21,267 nt of DNA from JBOGGN01 sp050744165. Lineage in GTDB: Bacteria > Actinomycetota > Acidimicrobiia > Acidimicrobiales > Palsa-688. Where the stretch lies: NCBI GenBank assembly GCA_050744165.1, contig JBOGGN010000345.1, forward strand, positions 1-21,267, read 5' to 3'. Position numbers and translations under genes: made by a program. A model generated the notes under the pieces. The model worked only from the letters and a program-made list of their open reading frames with translations, made no database searches and was not told where the DNA came from. This document shows, in pieces, positions 14,470 through 21,267 of this stretch (the stretch's first letter is position 1; every line of letters starts with the position of its first letter).

Positions 14470-15160
14470 CGGTCGATCACGGCCCGGCACGGTGCTCGTC
14501 ACCGGCGGTGCCTCCGGGCTCGGGGCGGCGGTGATCGACGCCGTCGCCGGCGCTGGCGGCACCCCTCTGTGCCTCGATCGGCGGCCTCCGGCGCAGGACG
14601 TCGCCTACGAACTGGTCGACCTCGCCGACCGGCGGCGGGCGGAAGCGGCCGTGGTGGCTATGGCGGACGCCGCCGGCGGCCTCGACGGCGTGGTTACCGC
14701 CGCCGGCATGGACGCGTGCGGGGCGCTCGCCGACATCCCCGGCGAGGAGTGGGACCGGGTGGTCGAGGTGAACCTCCTCGGGACGGCGGCGGTCATCCGC
14801 GCCGCCCTCCCCACCCTGGCCGGCAACCACGGCACGGTGGTGACGGTGGCCTCAACGCTTGGCTTGCGGGCCCTCCCCGAAGCCAGCGCCTACTGCGCCA
14901 GCAAGTTCGGCATCGTGGGCCTGACCCGGGCCCTGGCCCAGGAACTGGCGGGACAGATCGGCGTGACCCTGCTGGCGCCGGGCGGGATGCGCACCGCCTT
15001 CTTCGACGGCCGCGACGAGAAGTACCGGCCGGGGCCCGACGCCCAGCTCAACCAACCGGGCGACGTCGCCGCCGCCGTCCTTTTCGCCCTGTGCCAGCCG
15101 CCGGGATGCGAACTTCGGGAGCTGGTCGTCACCCCGTCGAGGGAGCCGTCCTGGCCCTAG
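14450..15160 (+). CDS. Classical short-chain dehydrogenase/reductase
   Basis: This 236-residue protein has all the hallmarks of a classical SDR: the cofactor motif TGGASGLG (18-25), TAAG (83-86), Asn108 in EVNLLG, and the catalytic Ser135, Tyr148 and Lys152 (YCASK). The Asp in CLDRR after the second strand, followed by Arg residues, leaves the NAD or NADP preference open. The operon has no HldD (the ADP-heptose 6-epimerase, a longer extended SDR of over 300 residues), and this protein is not of that type. It could oxidise, reduce or epimerise the heptose or another sugar. GAGGAGG at 14434-14440 lies 9 bp before the ATG, and the gene overlaps hldE by 20 bp. Confidence 0.85.
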   Translation: MPTPSTNGRSRPGTVLVTGGASGLGAAVIDAVAGAGGTPLCLDRRPPAQDVAYELVDLADRRRAEAAVVAMADAAGGLDGVVTAAGMDACGALADIPGEEWDRVVEVNLLGTAAVIRAALPTLAGNHGTVVTVASTLGLRALPEASAYCASKFGIVGLTRALAQELAGQIGVTLLAPGGMRTAFFDGRDEKYRPGPDAQLNQPGDVAAAVLFALCQPPGCELRELVVTPSREPSWP

Positions 15161-16122
15161 CCAAACCCGTCGACGTAGTGGCCCTGCGGGCGCTGGGTCT
15201 CGGCGACTTCCTCACCGGCCTCCCGGCGCTGCGGGCGCTGCGCGACAGCTACCCAGGCGCCCGGCTGACACTCGTGACCCACCCCGGCCTCGTCGACTTC
15301 GCGGGGTACGCCGGCGTAGCCGACCGTGTGGTGCCGCTGGCCTCGCTCGCACCCCTCCCCGACGTGGTCCACGGAGCCGCTCTGATGGTGAACCTGCACG
15401 GCCGCGGCCCCGAGAGCCACCAGGCCTTGCTGGCGGCGGGCCCGGAGCGTCTCATCGCCTTCGCCGATGCCGTCACCGGCACGGCCGGTCCCGCGTGGCG
15501 GCCGGGCGAGCACGAGGTCCACCGGTGGTGCCGCCTCTTGGACGAGAGCGGCATCCCGGCCGACCCCGGCCGTCTCGATCTAGCGCCACCGCCGCCACCT
15601 CACCCCAAGCTGGCACCACTCGGCGCTACGGTCATCCATTCCTCGGCCGCGTTCGGCGCCCGGCGGTGGCCGCCCGAGCGGTGGGCGGCGGTGGCTCGGG
15701 CGGAAACAGAAGCCGGCCACCCTGTCGCCCTCACCGGCTCCGAGGCCGATCTGCGGCGGGTGCAGAGCATCGCCCGGCGCGCCGGCCTCGACTCCTCGGC
15801 GTGCCTGGCCGGGGCCACCGACCTTGTCGGCCTGGCGGGCGTGGTGGCCTCGGCGGGTTTGGTCCTCTCCGGCGACACCGGGGTGGCCCACCTGGCGACC
15901 GCCCTCGGAAGGCCGTCGGTGGTGCTGTTCGGTCCCGTCCCGCCGGCCGAGTGGGGCCCGCCACCGGATCGGCGCCAACACATCGCCCTCTGGGCCGGCC
16001 GGCGCGGCGACCCCCACGGCCGGCGGGTGGACCCCGGCCTCCTCGAGATCACCGTGGCCGACGTGCTGGCTGCCATCGCGCGGCTGCGAGCTGGATCTGC
16101 GGTGTCGGGCGCCGCAGTTTGA
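15106..16122 (+). CDS. Second GT9 family glycosyltransferase (heptosyltransferase-like)
   Basis: This protein begins its fold with DVVALRALGLGDFLTGLPALRAL, the GT9 acceptor-domain start. The donor half shows VIHSSAAFGARRWPPERWA and the signature GDTGVAHLATALGRPSVVLFGP with PAEWGPP. A heptosyl or related donor is inferred from the family and operon. The start is uncertain. ATG at 15106 (338 residues) overlaps the SDR by 55 bp without a ribosome site. GTG at 15178 (314 residues) trims the first beta strand. CTG at 15151 has GAGGGAG six bases upstream and would give a tidy N-terminus. It is the last gene of the operon and faces a minus-strand gene. Confidence 0.85.
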   Translation: MRTSGAGRHPVEGAVLALAKPVDVVALRALGLGDFLTGLPALRALRDSYPGARLTLVTHPGLVDFAGYAGVADRVVPLASLAPLPDVVHGAALMVNLHGRGPESHQALLAAGPERLIAFADAVTGTAGPAWRPGEHEVHRWCRLLDESGIPADPGRLDLAPPPPPHPKLAPLGATVIHSSAAFGARRWPPERWAAVARAETEAGHPVALTGSEADLRRVQSIARRAGLDSSACLAGATDLVGLAGVVASAGLVLSGDTGVAHLATALGRPSVVLFGPVPPAEWGPPPDRRQHIALWAGRRGDPHGRRVDPGLLEITVADVLAAIARLRAGSAVSGAAV

Positions 16123-16209
16123 AAAATGCGGGAAAAATACCCCGGGGCGCCCCCTCCCGTCGCCCCGAGGGAAATGGCGACGCGCACGCCGCGGCACAGG
16201 TCAGTCGCT
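16123..16209. other. Short convergent intergenic region
   Basis: These 87 bp lie between the ends of two convergent genes and contain the minus-strand terminator listed separately. Two A-rich tracts (16122-16126 and 16133-16137) stand out from the GC-rich surroundings. Confidence 0.6.
16133..16167 (-). terminator. Intrinsic terminator of the topoisomerase-transporter unit
   Basis: On the minus strand a perfect 7-bp stem CGGGGCG/CGCCCCG (16161-16167 with 16143-16149) and an 11-base loop are followed within four bases by TATTTTT (16139-16133). This is a classic Rho-independent layout, 43 bp past the transporter stop. The plus-strand operon lacks a matching T-run at this hairpin, though it may still slow polymerase. 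Confidence 0.7.
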
Positions 16210-17517
16210 TTAGAAGAGATGCACCTGTTGGGCGACGAACAACCCGCAGGCGGCGGTCACCACCGTGGTCACGGCCCAGCCGCCCACCCGCAGCGGCATC
16301 GAAATCGGATGGTGGTGCATCACCCGGCCGTTCGACGCGGCAACGAGCAAGGCGATTAGCGCCACGGGCGTGCCGAAGCCGGCCAGGATCCCCGACACGA
16401 ACAGCAAGCGGATCGGCGACACGCCGCTCAGCGCGATCCCGCATCCGATTGCGGCCACCGCCACGACCACAGCATGGAAGCGGGGCACCTCACGGAAGGA
16501 CTTCGAGAGGCCGGTGCCGAAGCCGAACTCCGAACCGACCATGACACCGCAGGTCGCCATGATGACCGGCAACGCCACCAGCGCCGATGCCAGGAGCCCA
16601 ATGGCGAACAGCGTGGTGGCGGCCGAACCGGCGACCGGCCGCAGCGCTTGGGCCGCCTGCTCTGCGGTCTCTACTCTCCGGTGGTGCGTTCCCAAGGTGG
16701 CGCCGGTGACGATGAGGATGGACCAAAACGACAGCACCCCAACGGCCATGCCTGCCGTCGCTCCTCGGCGACGACGAGGCAGCACCTCCAGGTCCGGGGC
16801 GTCCTCGCGGTCCTCGATCGTCTGCCACACGAACACGTAGCTGGTGAGCGTGGTGCCGATCAGGGCCAAGGCCCCCGAGGTCCAATCGTTGTTCCACCGC
16901 ATCGTGGGGATCACCGTCGACCGCAGCACCGCGGCCCAGTCCACATGCACCAGAAAGAGCGCCACCACGTAGGCGAACAGCGACAGCACCGCAACCCGGA
17001 GGAAGCCCTCCAGCCGCTGATAGGAGCCGGTGGTGATCAGCACGACCGCGACGATCGCCACTGGCACCACCAACAGCGAGGGCCCCGTGCCGAACAGGAT
17101 GCTGAGGGCGGCAGCGCCGCCGCTCAGGTCAGCGCCCACGGTGACCGTCGCCACCGCCACGACGGAGACCAGCAGCACCAGCCGGGCTGGACGCCCAAAA
17201 TGGCGGCGGGCGCAACGCTGCAAGTCGTCATGGGTCACGACCCCGAGATGGGTGCTGATCGCCTGGACGATCGCCAGCATCGGGAACACCAGCAGCGTCA
17301 GCCACGACAGCCCGTAGACCGTCGTGGAGCCGACGACGGCGATAGTGGCCACCGTCGTCGGGTCGACGTCCGACGCCCCGGAAATCAGGCCTGGCCACCA
17401 TTGGCGGGCCTCCGTCCGCACGCCGGTGCCGTGGCTGCCGCCGCCGGTGCCCGGCTCCTCCCCCCCGGTGCCCGGCTCCTGACCGCCGGGGGCGGGCCTT
17501 CCTCCCGTGACGGTCAC
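16210..17517 (-). CDS. Nramp-related divalent metal transporter with non-canonical metal-site motifs
   Basis: This 435-residue protein has about 11 hydrophobic helices in an Nramp-like (LeuT-fold) pattern. The first helix reads LISGASDVDPTTVATIAVVG, aligning with the helix-1 DPGN site of Nramp proteins, but Asn is replaced by Thr (Asp52-Pro-Thr-Thr). The helix-6 region (GTTLTSYVFVWQTIEDRED) lacks the Met of the usual MPH motif. Canonical transition-metal selectivity is therefore doubtful; magnesium or another hard cation, as in Nramp-related magnesium transporters, is one option. The N-terminal 35 residues are Gly-rich, with EPGTGG twice. I chose GTG at 17517 because it overlaps the topoisomerase stop (GTGA). 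A terminator follows the gene. Confidence 0.8.
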   Translation of the reverse strand: MTVTGGRPAPGGQEPGTGGEEPGTGGGSHGTGVRTEARQWWPGLISGASDVDPTTVATIAVVGSTTVYGLSWLTLLVFPMLAIVQAISTHLGVVTHDDLQRCARRHFGRPARLVLLVSVVAVATVTVGADLSGGAAALSILFGTGPSLLVVPVAIVAVVLITTGSYQRLEGFLRVAVLSLFAYVVALFLVHVDWAAVLRSTVIPTMRWNNDWTSGALALIGTTLTSYVFVWQTIEDREDAPDLEVLPRRRRGATAGMAVGVLSFWSILIVTGATLGTHHRRVETAEQAAQALRPVAGSAATTLFAIGLLASALVALPVIMATCGVMVGSEFGFGTGLSKSFREVPRFHAVVVAVAAIGCGIALSGVSPIRLLFVSGILAGFGTPVALIALLVAASNGRVMHHHPISMPLRVGGWAVTTVVTAACGLFVAQQVHLF

Positions 17518-18560
17518 GCCGCCAAGGGAGGTTGGCAGTCCTCGAGCAAGGCCAAGACCGCTTCTTCGATCGGGCCCTGTATACACAGGCCGCCCGGCTC
17601 CGTTGGGCGGCCGAAGGCACTCAGGGGCACGACGATGGCGTCGCCCGCCAGGTACCGGTCGATCACCCGGCGGTCGATGTAGGAGGCGCGGGCGACGGCG
17701 GGAGTGTTGCCGAGGTAGTGGGCCACCTCGTCCACCGCCGCTCGCACCCGACGGGCCCGGGTGCGGGGGCTGGCGGCCGGGGCCCCCACCGCCAGTGCCA
17801 CCGCGGCCAGGACGGTGGCGTTCCACGTTCGGAAGTCCTTAGCCGAGCAGGCCACGCCGGTGGCCGCCTTCAGATAGTCGTTGATGTCCTCGGAGGTGAC
17901 GTCGATCCACCGGCCTCGTGACCCAGACGCCGGCCCCCGGAAGGCCAGCAACTCCTGGCCGCCGCCCCGGCGTGATTTGAGCCGGCTCACAATGGTGCTG
18001 ACGACGGGATCGACGACCGACTGCACCCGGCGTTTGGAACCCTTGGCCGGGTAGTCGAACACCACCGTGTCGCCCATGACCCGGACGTGGGACTTCAACA
18101 TCGTGGCCAGCCCGTAGGTGTGATTGTCCTCGGCGTAGCCCTCCGAGCCGATCCGGAAGAAACCGATGTCAAGCAGATGAGCGGCGCAGGCCAGCACCTG
18201 CTCGCGCGTCAGGTCTCCGCTGTCGAGGTCGCCGCGGACCTGGGTCCTCAGGTTGGGTAGGGACCGGGCGAAGACGAGCATGTGGTCGAACTTGTCGCGG
18301 TCGCGCTGCACTCGCCAGGCTGGGTGGTACAGGTACTGCTTGCGGCCCGCAGCGTCCCAGCCGGTGGCCTGCAGGTGGCCGTTCGGTCGGGAGCAGATCC
18401 ATACCTGAGTCCACGCCGGCGGAATGGCCAGCGCCCGTATGCGGGCCACCGCCTCGGTCTCCAGGCGCCGGTCGTGCTCGTCGAAATAGACAAAGCCGCG
18501 CCCACAGCGCCGGCGGGTCCACCCAGGCTCAGAGCAGTCGACGTGGCGCAACCTGGTCAC
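17514..18560 (-). CDS. DNA topoisomerase IB (bacterial, eukaryote-like)
   Basis: This enzyme relaxes positive and negative supercoils through a 3'-phosphotyrosine link, without ATP. The N-terminal DNA-binding domain has GRGFVYFD, IPPAWTQVWIC and GHLQATGWDAAGRKQYLYHP. The catalytic domain has RIGSEGYAEDNHTYGLATM, the Lys/Arg region FDYPAKGSKRR, KDFRTWNATVLAA, and the active-site tyrosine in ARASYIDRRVIDRY (Tyr294 by this start). At 348 residues it matches bacterial TopIB length. I chose GTG at 18560 (VTRLRHVDCSEPGW), where family similarity begins. An upstream in-frame start at 18665 would add a low-complexity, Lys-rich leader through the A-tract and is unlikely. It is coupled to the Nramp-related gene by overlap. 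Confidence 0.92.
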   Translation of the reverse strand: MTRLRHVDCSEPGWTRRRCGRGFVYFDEHDRRLETEAVARIRALAIPPAWTQVWICSRPNGHLQATGWDAAGRKQYLYHPAWRVQRDRDKFDHMLVFARSLPNLRTQVRGDLDSGDLTREQVLACAAHLLDIGFFRIGSEGYAEDNHTYGLATMLKSHVRVMGDTVVFDYPAKGSKRRVQSVVDPVVSTIVSRLKSRRGGGQELLAFRGPASGSRGRWIDVTSEDINDYLKAATGVACSAKDFRTWNATVLAAVALAVGAPAASPRTRARRVRAAVDEVAHYLGNTPAVARASYIDRRVIDRYLAGDAIVVPLSAFGRPTEPGGLCIQGPIEEAVLALLEDCQPPLAA

Positions 18561-18687
18561 TGCCTGATGTCCCTGCCGCGTCCCGGCAATGAGGCCGTCA
18601 CCAGGGTTTTTTTTCCGGGATTTCCTTTTTCCAAACGGTCCCCACGACCCGGTTGCGCCGCCCACCGAACGGGTAAGAGCCGGGAAA
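18561..18687. promoter_or_regulatory. Divergent promoter region with long T tracts
   Basis: This 127-bp region separates the topoisomerase and kinase genes. It contains an eight-T run at 18607-18614 and further T-rich sequence to 18631, very unusual in this GC-rich window. GGTTGC (18651-18656) and GGGTAA (18671-18676), 14 bp apart, loosely resemble an actinobacterial stress-sigma promoter but lie only 11 bp from the kinase ATG. GGGA at 18682-18685 could serve as ribosome site. Confidence 0.45.
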
Positions 18688-20376
18688 ATGGTCTTGTCAC
18701 GTCGAGTTCAGCACTTGCGGCGCTATAGCGACGTCGCCCGACTCCTCGCGCGTCACGGCGGGCGGCGCCTGGTTCGCCACGCGGGCCTTGACGCCTGCCT
18801 CGACGAGGCCGAGGAGGAGGAAGCCACCGCCTCTGCTGACGAGTTGACCACCGACCTCGAGGCCATGGGCCCAACGTTCATCAAGCTGGGACAGCTGCTA
18901 TCGACCCGCGCCGACCTGGTCTCGGCCCCCTACGCCGCCGCCCTGAGCCGCTTGCAGGATCAGGTGGCCCCCTTCCCGGCTGAGGAAGTGGAGCGGATCA
19001 TCGAGGAGGAGCTTGGCGTGCGCATCTCCAAGGCTTTCGCCTCCTTCGACCTCGAGCCCTTGGCGTCGGCCTCCCTCGGCCAGGTGCATCGCGCCCAACT
19101 ACGCAGCGGCCGCCAAGTTGTCGTCAAGGTGCAGCGGCCGGGCATTCGCCAGCAGATTGCAGAGGACATGGAGGTGCTGGCGGACCTGGCCCACGTTGCC
19201 GACGAGCACACCGAGGCTGGGCGGCGCTACGGGTTTGGTGACATGCTCGACCAGTTCCGCCGCTCCCTCGAGGCGGAGCTGGACTACCGGCGGGAGGCGG
19301 CCAACCTGGTGCGGCTTCGCCAGATCGTGGCGCCCTTCGACGCTCTCGTGGTCCCCGAACCGGTCCCGGACTACACCACCACGGTGGTGCTGACCATGGA
19401 CTACCTGCCCGGTCGCAAGGTGACCGACCTGGGCCCGTTGCGGCGGCTCGAGATCGACGGCCGGCGGCTGGCCGACCAGCTGTTTCAGGCCTACCTGCGC
19501 CAGATCCTGGTCGAAGGTTTCTTCCACGCCGACCCCCACCCGGGCAACGTGCTGCTGACCGACGACGGGCGCTTGGCGCTGGTCGACGTGGGGATGGTGG
19601 CACGGATCTCCAGGCCGCTCCGCGAGCAGCTGGTCCGGCTGCTGCTCGCCCTGAGCGACGGCGACGGCACGGCGGCGGCCGAGGTGACCGTCACCCTCGG
19701 CGATCCCCTGCCCGAGTTCGACCGCCGCGGCTTCGGTATGGACGTGGCCGAGCTGGTGGAGGCCACCGTCGACCGCACCATCGGTGAGCTCAACGTCGGC
19801 ACCTTGGTGATGGCGCTCCTCAAGTCTTCGGCCGACCGGGGGCTGCGGCTACCGCCGGAGCTGTCCATGCTCGGGAAGGCGCTGCTCAACCTGGACCAGG
19901 TGGCAGTGGCCCTCGATGCCGACTTCGACCCGAGTAGGGCCATCCGGGCCCACACCTCCGACATCTTGCGCGGCCAGGTGCGGGCGTCGTCTGGAGGCGC
20001 CTTCACTGCCCTGCTTGACGCCAAGGACTTTGCCGAGCAGTTTCCCGGTCGGCTCAACCGGGTCATGGAGCTACTGGCCGATGGCAAGTTCCAGATCAAT
20101 GTCCGCGCCTTCGACGAGGTCGAGTTGCTGCGGGGCTTGCAAAAGCTGGCCAACCGGGTGACGATGGGCCTGGTGCTGGCGGCGCTGGTGGTGGTGGCCG
20201 CGTTGCTGGTGCGCTCACCCGGGTCTTCGTCGCTGCTCGGGTACCCCGCGGTGGCCGTGTTGTGTTTTGTCGCCGCTGGGGTCGGTGTGCTGTTGCTCCT
20301 CATTTCGATCGTGAAGTCCGACCGCCGGATAAAGACTGAGAGCAAAGGGCGAAACCAAGGCGGATGGACACCATAA
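18688..20376 (+). CDS. ABC1/UbiB-family atypical kinase, membrane-anchored
   Basis: This 562-residue protein belongs to the ABC1 (ADCK/UbiB) family of protein-kinase-like ATPases linked to isoprenoid quinone metabolism and lipid handling. The family-specific KxGQ motif is FIKLGQLLSTR (66-69). The alanine-rich nucleotide loop is ASASLGQVH, the ATP-binding Lys is in VVKVQRPG, and the catalytic HADPHPGN lies near residue 280. The metal-binding triplet is Asp-Val-Gly (LVDVGMVAR), where Asp-Phe-Gly is usual. Two C-terminal helices (VTMGLVLAALVVVAALLV and LGYPAVAVLCFVAAGVGV) anchor it. ATG at 18688 follows GGGA; an upstream extension to 18589 is not family-like. It overlaps the YihY-type gene by 13 bp. 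Confidence 0.92.
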   Translation: MVLSRRVQHLRRYSDVARLLARHGGRRLVRHAGLDACLDEAEEEEATASADELTTDLEAMGPTFIKLGQLLSTRADLVSAPYAAALSRLQDQVAPFPAEEVERIIEEELGVRISKAFASFDLEPLASASLGQVHRAQLRSGRQVVVKVQRPGIRQQIAEDMEVLADLAHVADEHTEAGRRYGFGDMLDQFRRSLEAELDYRREAANLVRLRQIVAPFDALVVPEPVPDYTTTVVLTMDYLPGRKVTDLGPLRRLEIDGRRLADQLFQAYLRQILVEGFFHADPHPGNVLLTDDGRLALVDVGMVARISRPLREQLVRLLLALSDGDGTAAAEVTVTLGDPLPEFDRRGFGMDVAELVEATVDRTIGELNVGTLVMALLKSSADRGLRLPPELSMLGKALLNLDQVAVALDADFDPSRAIRAHTSDILRGQVRASSGGAFTALLDAKDFAEQFPGRLNRVMELLADGKFQINVRAFDEVELLRGLQKLANRVTMGLVLAALVVVAALLVRSPGSSSLLGYPAVAVLCFVAAGVGVLLLLISIVKSDRRIKTESKGRNQGGWTP

Positions 20377-21267
20377 AGCGCGTCCTGTTGGCGCTCGACC
20401 GCTGGCAGCGAGACCACCCCTTCGCAGCTGTTCCCTACGCGGTGGTGAAGAAGTTCGGCGACGACCAAGCCAACCTCTATGTCGTCAACCTCGGTTGGTA
20501 CGGCTTCACTGCCATCTACCCCTTGCTCCTGGCGGTCATCGCGGTCTTCGCGTTCCTTGGATCGTCCCTCGGCAGCGGCATCGTCACCACGCTCCACCAG
20601 TTCCCGGTTATCGGCGCCGACTTCAAACCGGGGCAGGGTTCTGCGTCCCTCCACCGCAGCGTGTTTGGCTTGGTGGTCGGTGTGGTGGGCCTCCTTTATG
20701 GCGCCCAAGGCGTCACCCAGACGACCTACGCCACCATGAACCAGGTGTGGAACGTGCCCCAGTACCAGCGTTCGGGTTTCCTGACCCGGCTGGGGCGCTC
20801 AGTGGCGGAACTGTTCACGATCGGCGGCGCTTTTCTCATCAACGCCTTCGTCAGCGCCTTCATCGGCGGCCACGGCCAGCCCATCTGGCTGCGGATCCTG
20901 CTCACCGTCGGTCTGGTCGTGCTGAACATCGGCCTGTTCTGGGCGTCATTCTGGATCCTCACGCCGCCATCGGTGTCCGACAGCCGCTTCCTGCCGGGGG
21001 CCGTCGTCGGCGCCGTGGGGTTCACCGCCCTGACGACGGTAGGCACCGGCCTGGTCGAGCATCAGCTACGCCACGTTTCCAACACCTACGGGGCCTTCGG
21101 GTCGGTGCTCGCCTTGGTCACCTACCTGCTCCTGCTGGCCAAGCTCACGGTGTTCGCGGCCGAGCTGAACCCGGTGCTGGCCCGGCGGCTGTGGCCGCGG
21201 GCGCTGCCCATGGCACCGCCCACCGAGGCCGACGACAGGGTCATGAAGGCGCTGGTGGCCGAGGAGC
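20364..21267 (+). CDS. YihY/BrkB family membrane protein, partial at right edge
   Basis: This is a multi-spanning membrane protein of the YihY/BrkB family, once called RNase BN, whose function is still unsettled. Family features are the N-terminal FGDDQANLYVVNLGWYGFTAIYPLLL, the helix GLVVGVVGLLYGAQGVTQTTYATMNQVWNVP, the PGA-containing segment FLPGAVVGAVGFTALTTVG, SNTYGAFGSVLALVTYLLLLA, and AAELNPVLARR near the end. About six helices are visible in 301 codons; the gene is nearly complete when the window ends. AAGG lies just upstream of the ATG at 20364, within the last codons of the ABC1 kinase gene, so the two are translated together. A link to the kinase's membrane-lipid role is plausible but unproven. 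Confidence 0.9.
   Translation, partial: MDTIKRVLLALDRWQRDHPFAAVPYAVVKKFGDDQANLYVVNLGWYGFTAIYPLLLAVIAVFAFLGSSLGSGIVTTLHQFPVIGADFKPGQGSASLHRSVFGLVVGVVGLLYGAQGVTQTTYATMNQVWNVPQYQRSGFLTRLGRSVAELFTIGGAFLINAFVSAFIGGHGQPIWLRILLTVGLVVLNIGLFWASFWILTPPSVSDSRFLPGAVVGAVGFTALTTVGTGLVEHQLRHVSNTYGAFGSVLALVTYLLLLAKLTVFAAELNPVLARRLWPRALPMAPPTEADDRVMKALVAEE

Noticed and set aside
12820..14562. Minus-strand open frame (580 codons) opposite gmhA, hldE and the SDR
   Set aside because: The opposite strand encodes full sets of catalytic motifs; this frame is Gly/Arg-rich without domains, a shadow of GC-rich coding.
14450..15160. SDR considered as HldD (ADP-heptose epimerase)
   Set aside because: It is too short and has classical, not extended, SDR motifs.
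18561..18665. N-terminal extension of topoisomerase IB
   Set aside because: It runs through the T-tract promoter region and encodes a Lys-rich leader not found in the family; GTG at 18560 fits better.
1..21267. CRISPR arrays, tRNA or rRNA genes
   Set aside because: No regularly spaced repeats and no tRNA- or rRNA-like sequence were seen on either strand.

Overview
The window is about 70% GC with dense, overlapping genes. The gene content points to a high-GC actinobacterium: a qcrC-type diheme cytochrome c with a C-terminal anchor, a Rieske protein with three predicted membrane spans, a bacterial DNA topoisomerase IB and an MshA-like glycosyltransferase. I would guess an Acidimicrobiia-like lineage, but no rRNA or marker gene in the window proves it.

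Region by region: (1) Positions 1-2564, minus strand, hold a respiratory cluster in the order qcrC-like cytochrome, Rieske protein, cytochrome c oxidase subunit II (runs off the left edge). The genes are joined by 4-bp GTGA overlaps. (2) A divergent intergenic region carries a 19-bp tandem repeat and is followed by a two-TM stress-type membrane protein (2736-3389, plus). (3) Positions 3390-4041 have no convincing gene but contain a 289-bp element bounded by 35-bp inverted repeats that are 30/35 identical, which looks like a MITE or IS relic. (4) Positions 4042-5769, minus, form a two-gene unit of glutathione-independent-type formaldehyde dehydrogenase and hemerythrin. (5) Positions 6049-16122, plus, form a tightly coupled nine-gene glycan operon: carbamoyltransferase, GT2-GmhB fusion, GT9, GT4-like, GT4, GmhA, HldE, short-chain dehydrogenase, GT9. 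(6) Positions 16210-18560, minus, hold topoisomerase IB coupled to an Nramp-related transporter, ending at a good intrinsic terminator. (7) Positions 18688-21267, plus, hold an ABC1/UbiB-type kinase overlapping a YihY/BrkB membrane protein (runs off the right edge).

The main system is region 5. GmhA, the HldE kinase domain, the GmhB phosphatase domain and the HldE nucleotidyltransferase domain together make the full set of steps from sedoheptulose 7-phosphate to ADP-D-glycero-D-manno-heptose. Two GT9 (heptosyltransferase-family) enzymes, three other glycosyltransferase domains and an O-carbamoyltransferase lie in the same operon. No extended-SDR HldD epimerase is present; a classical SDR sits where one might be expected. 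The prediction is a heptose-containing, probably carbamoylated cell-surface glycan or glycoconjugate in an organism whose neighbouring genes look actinobacterial, not LPS-producing. The product is unknown.
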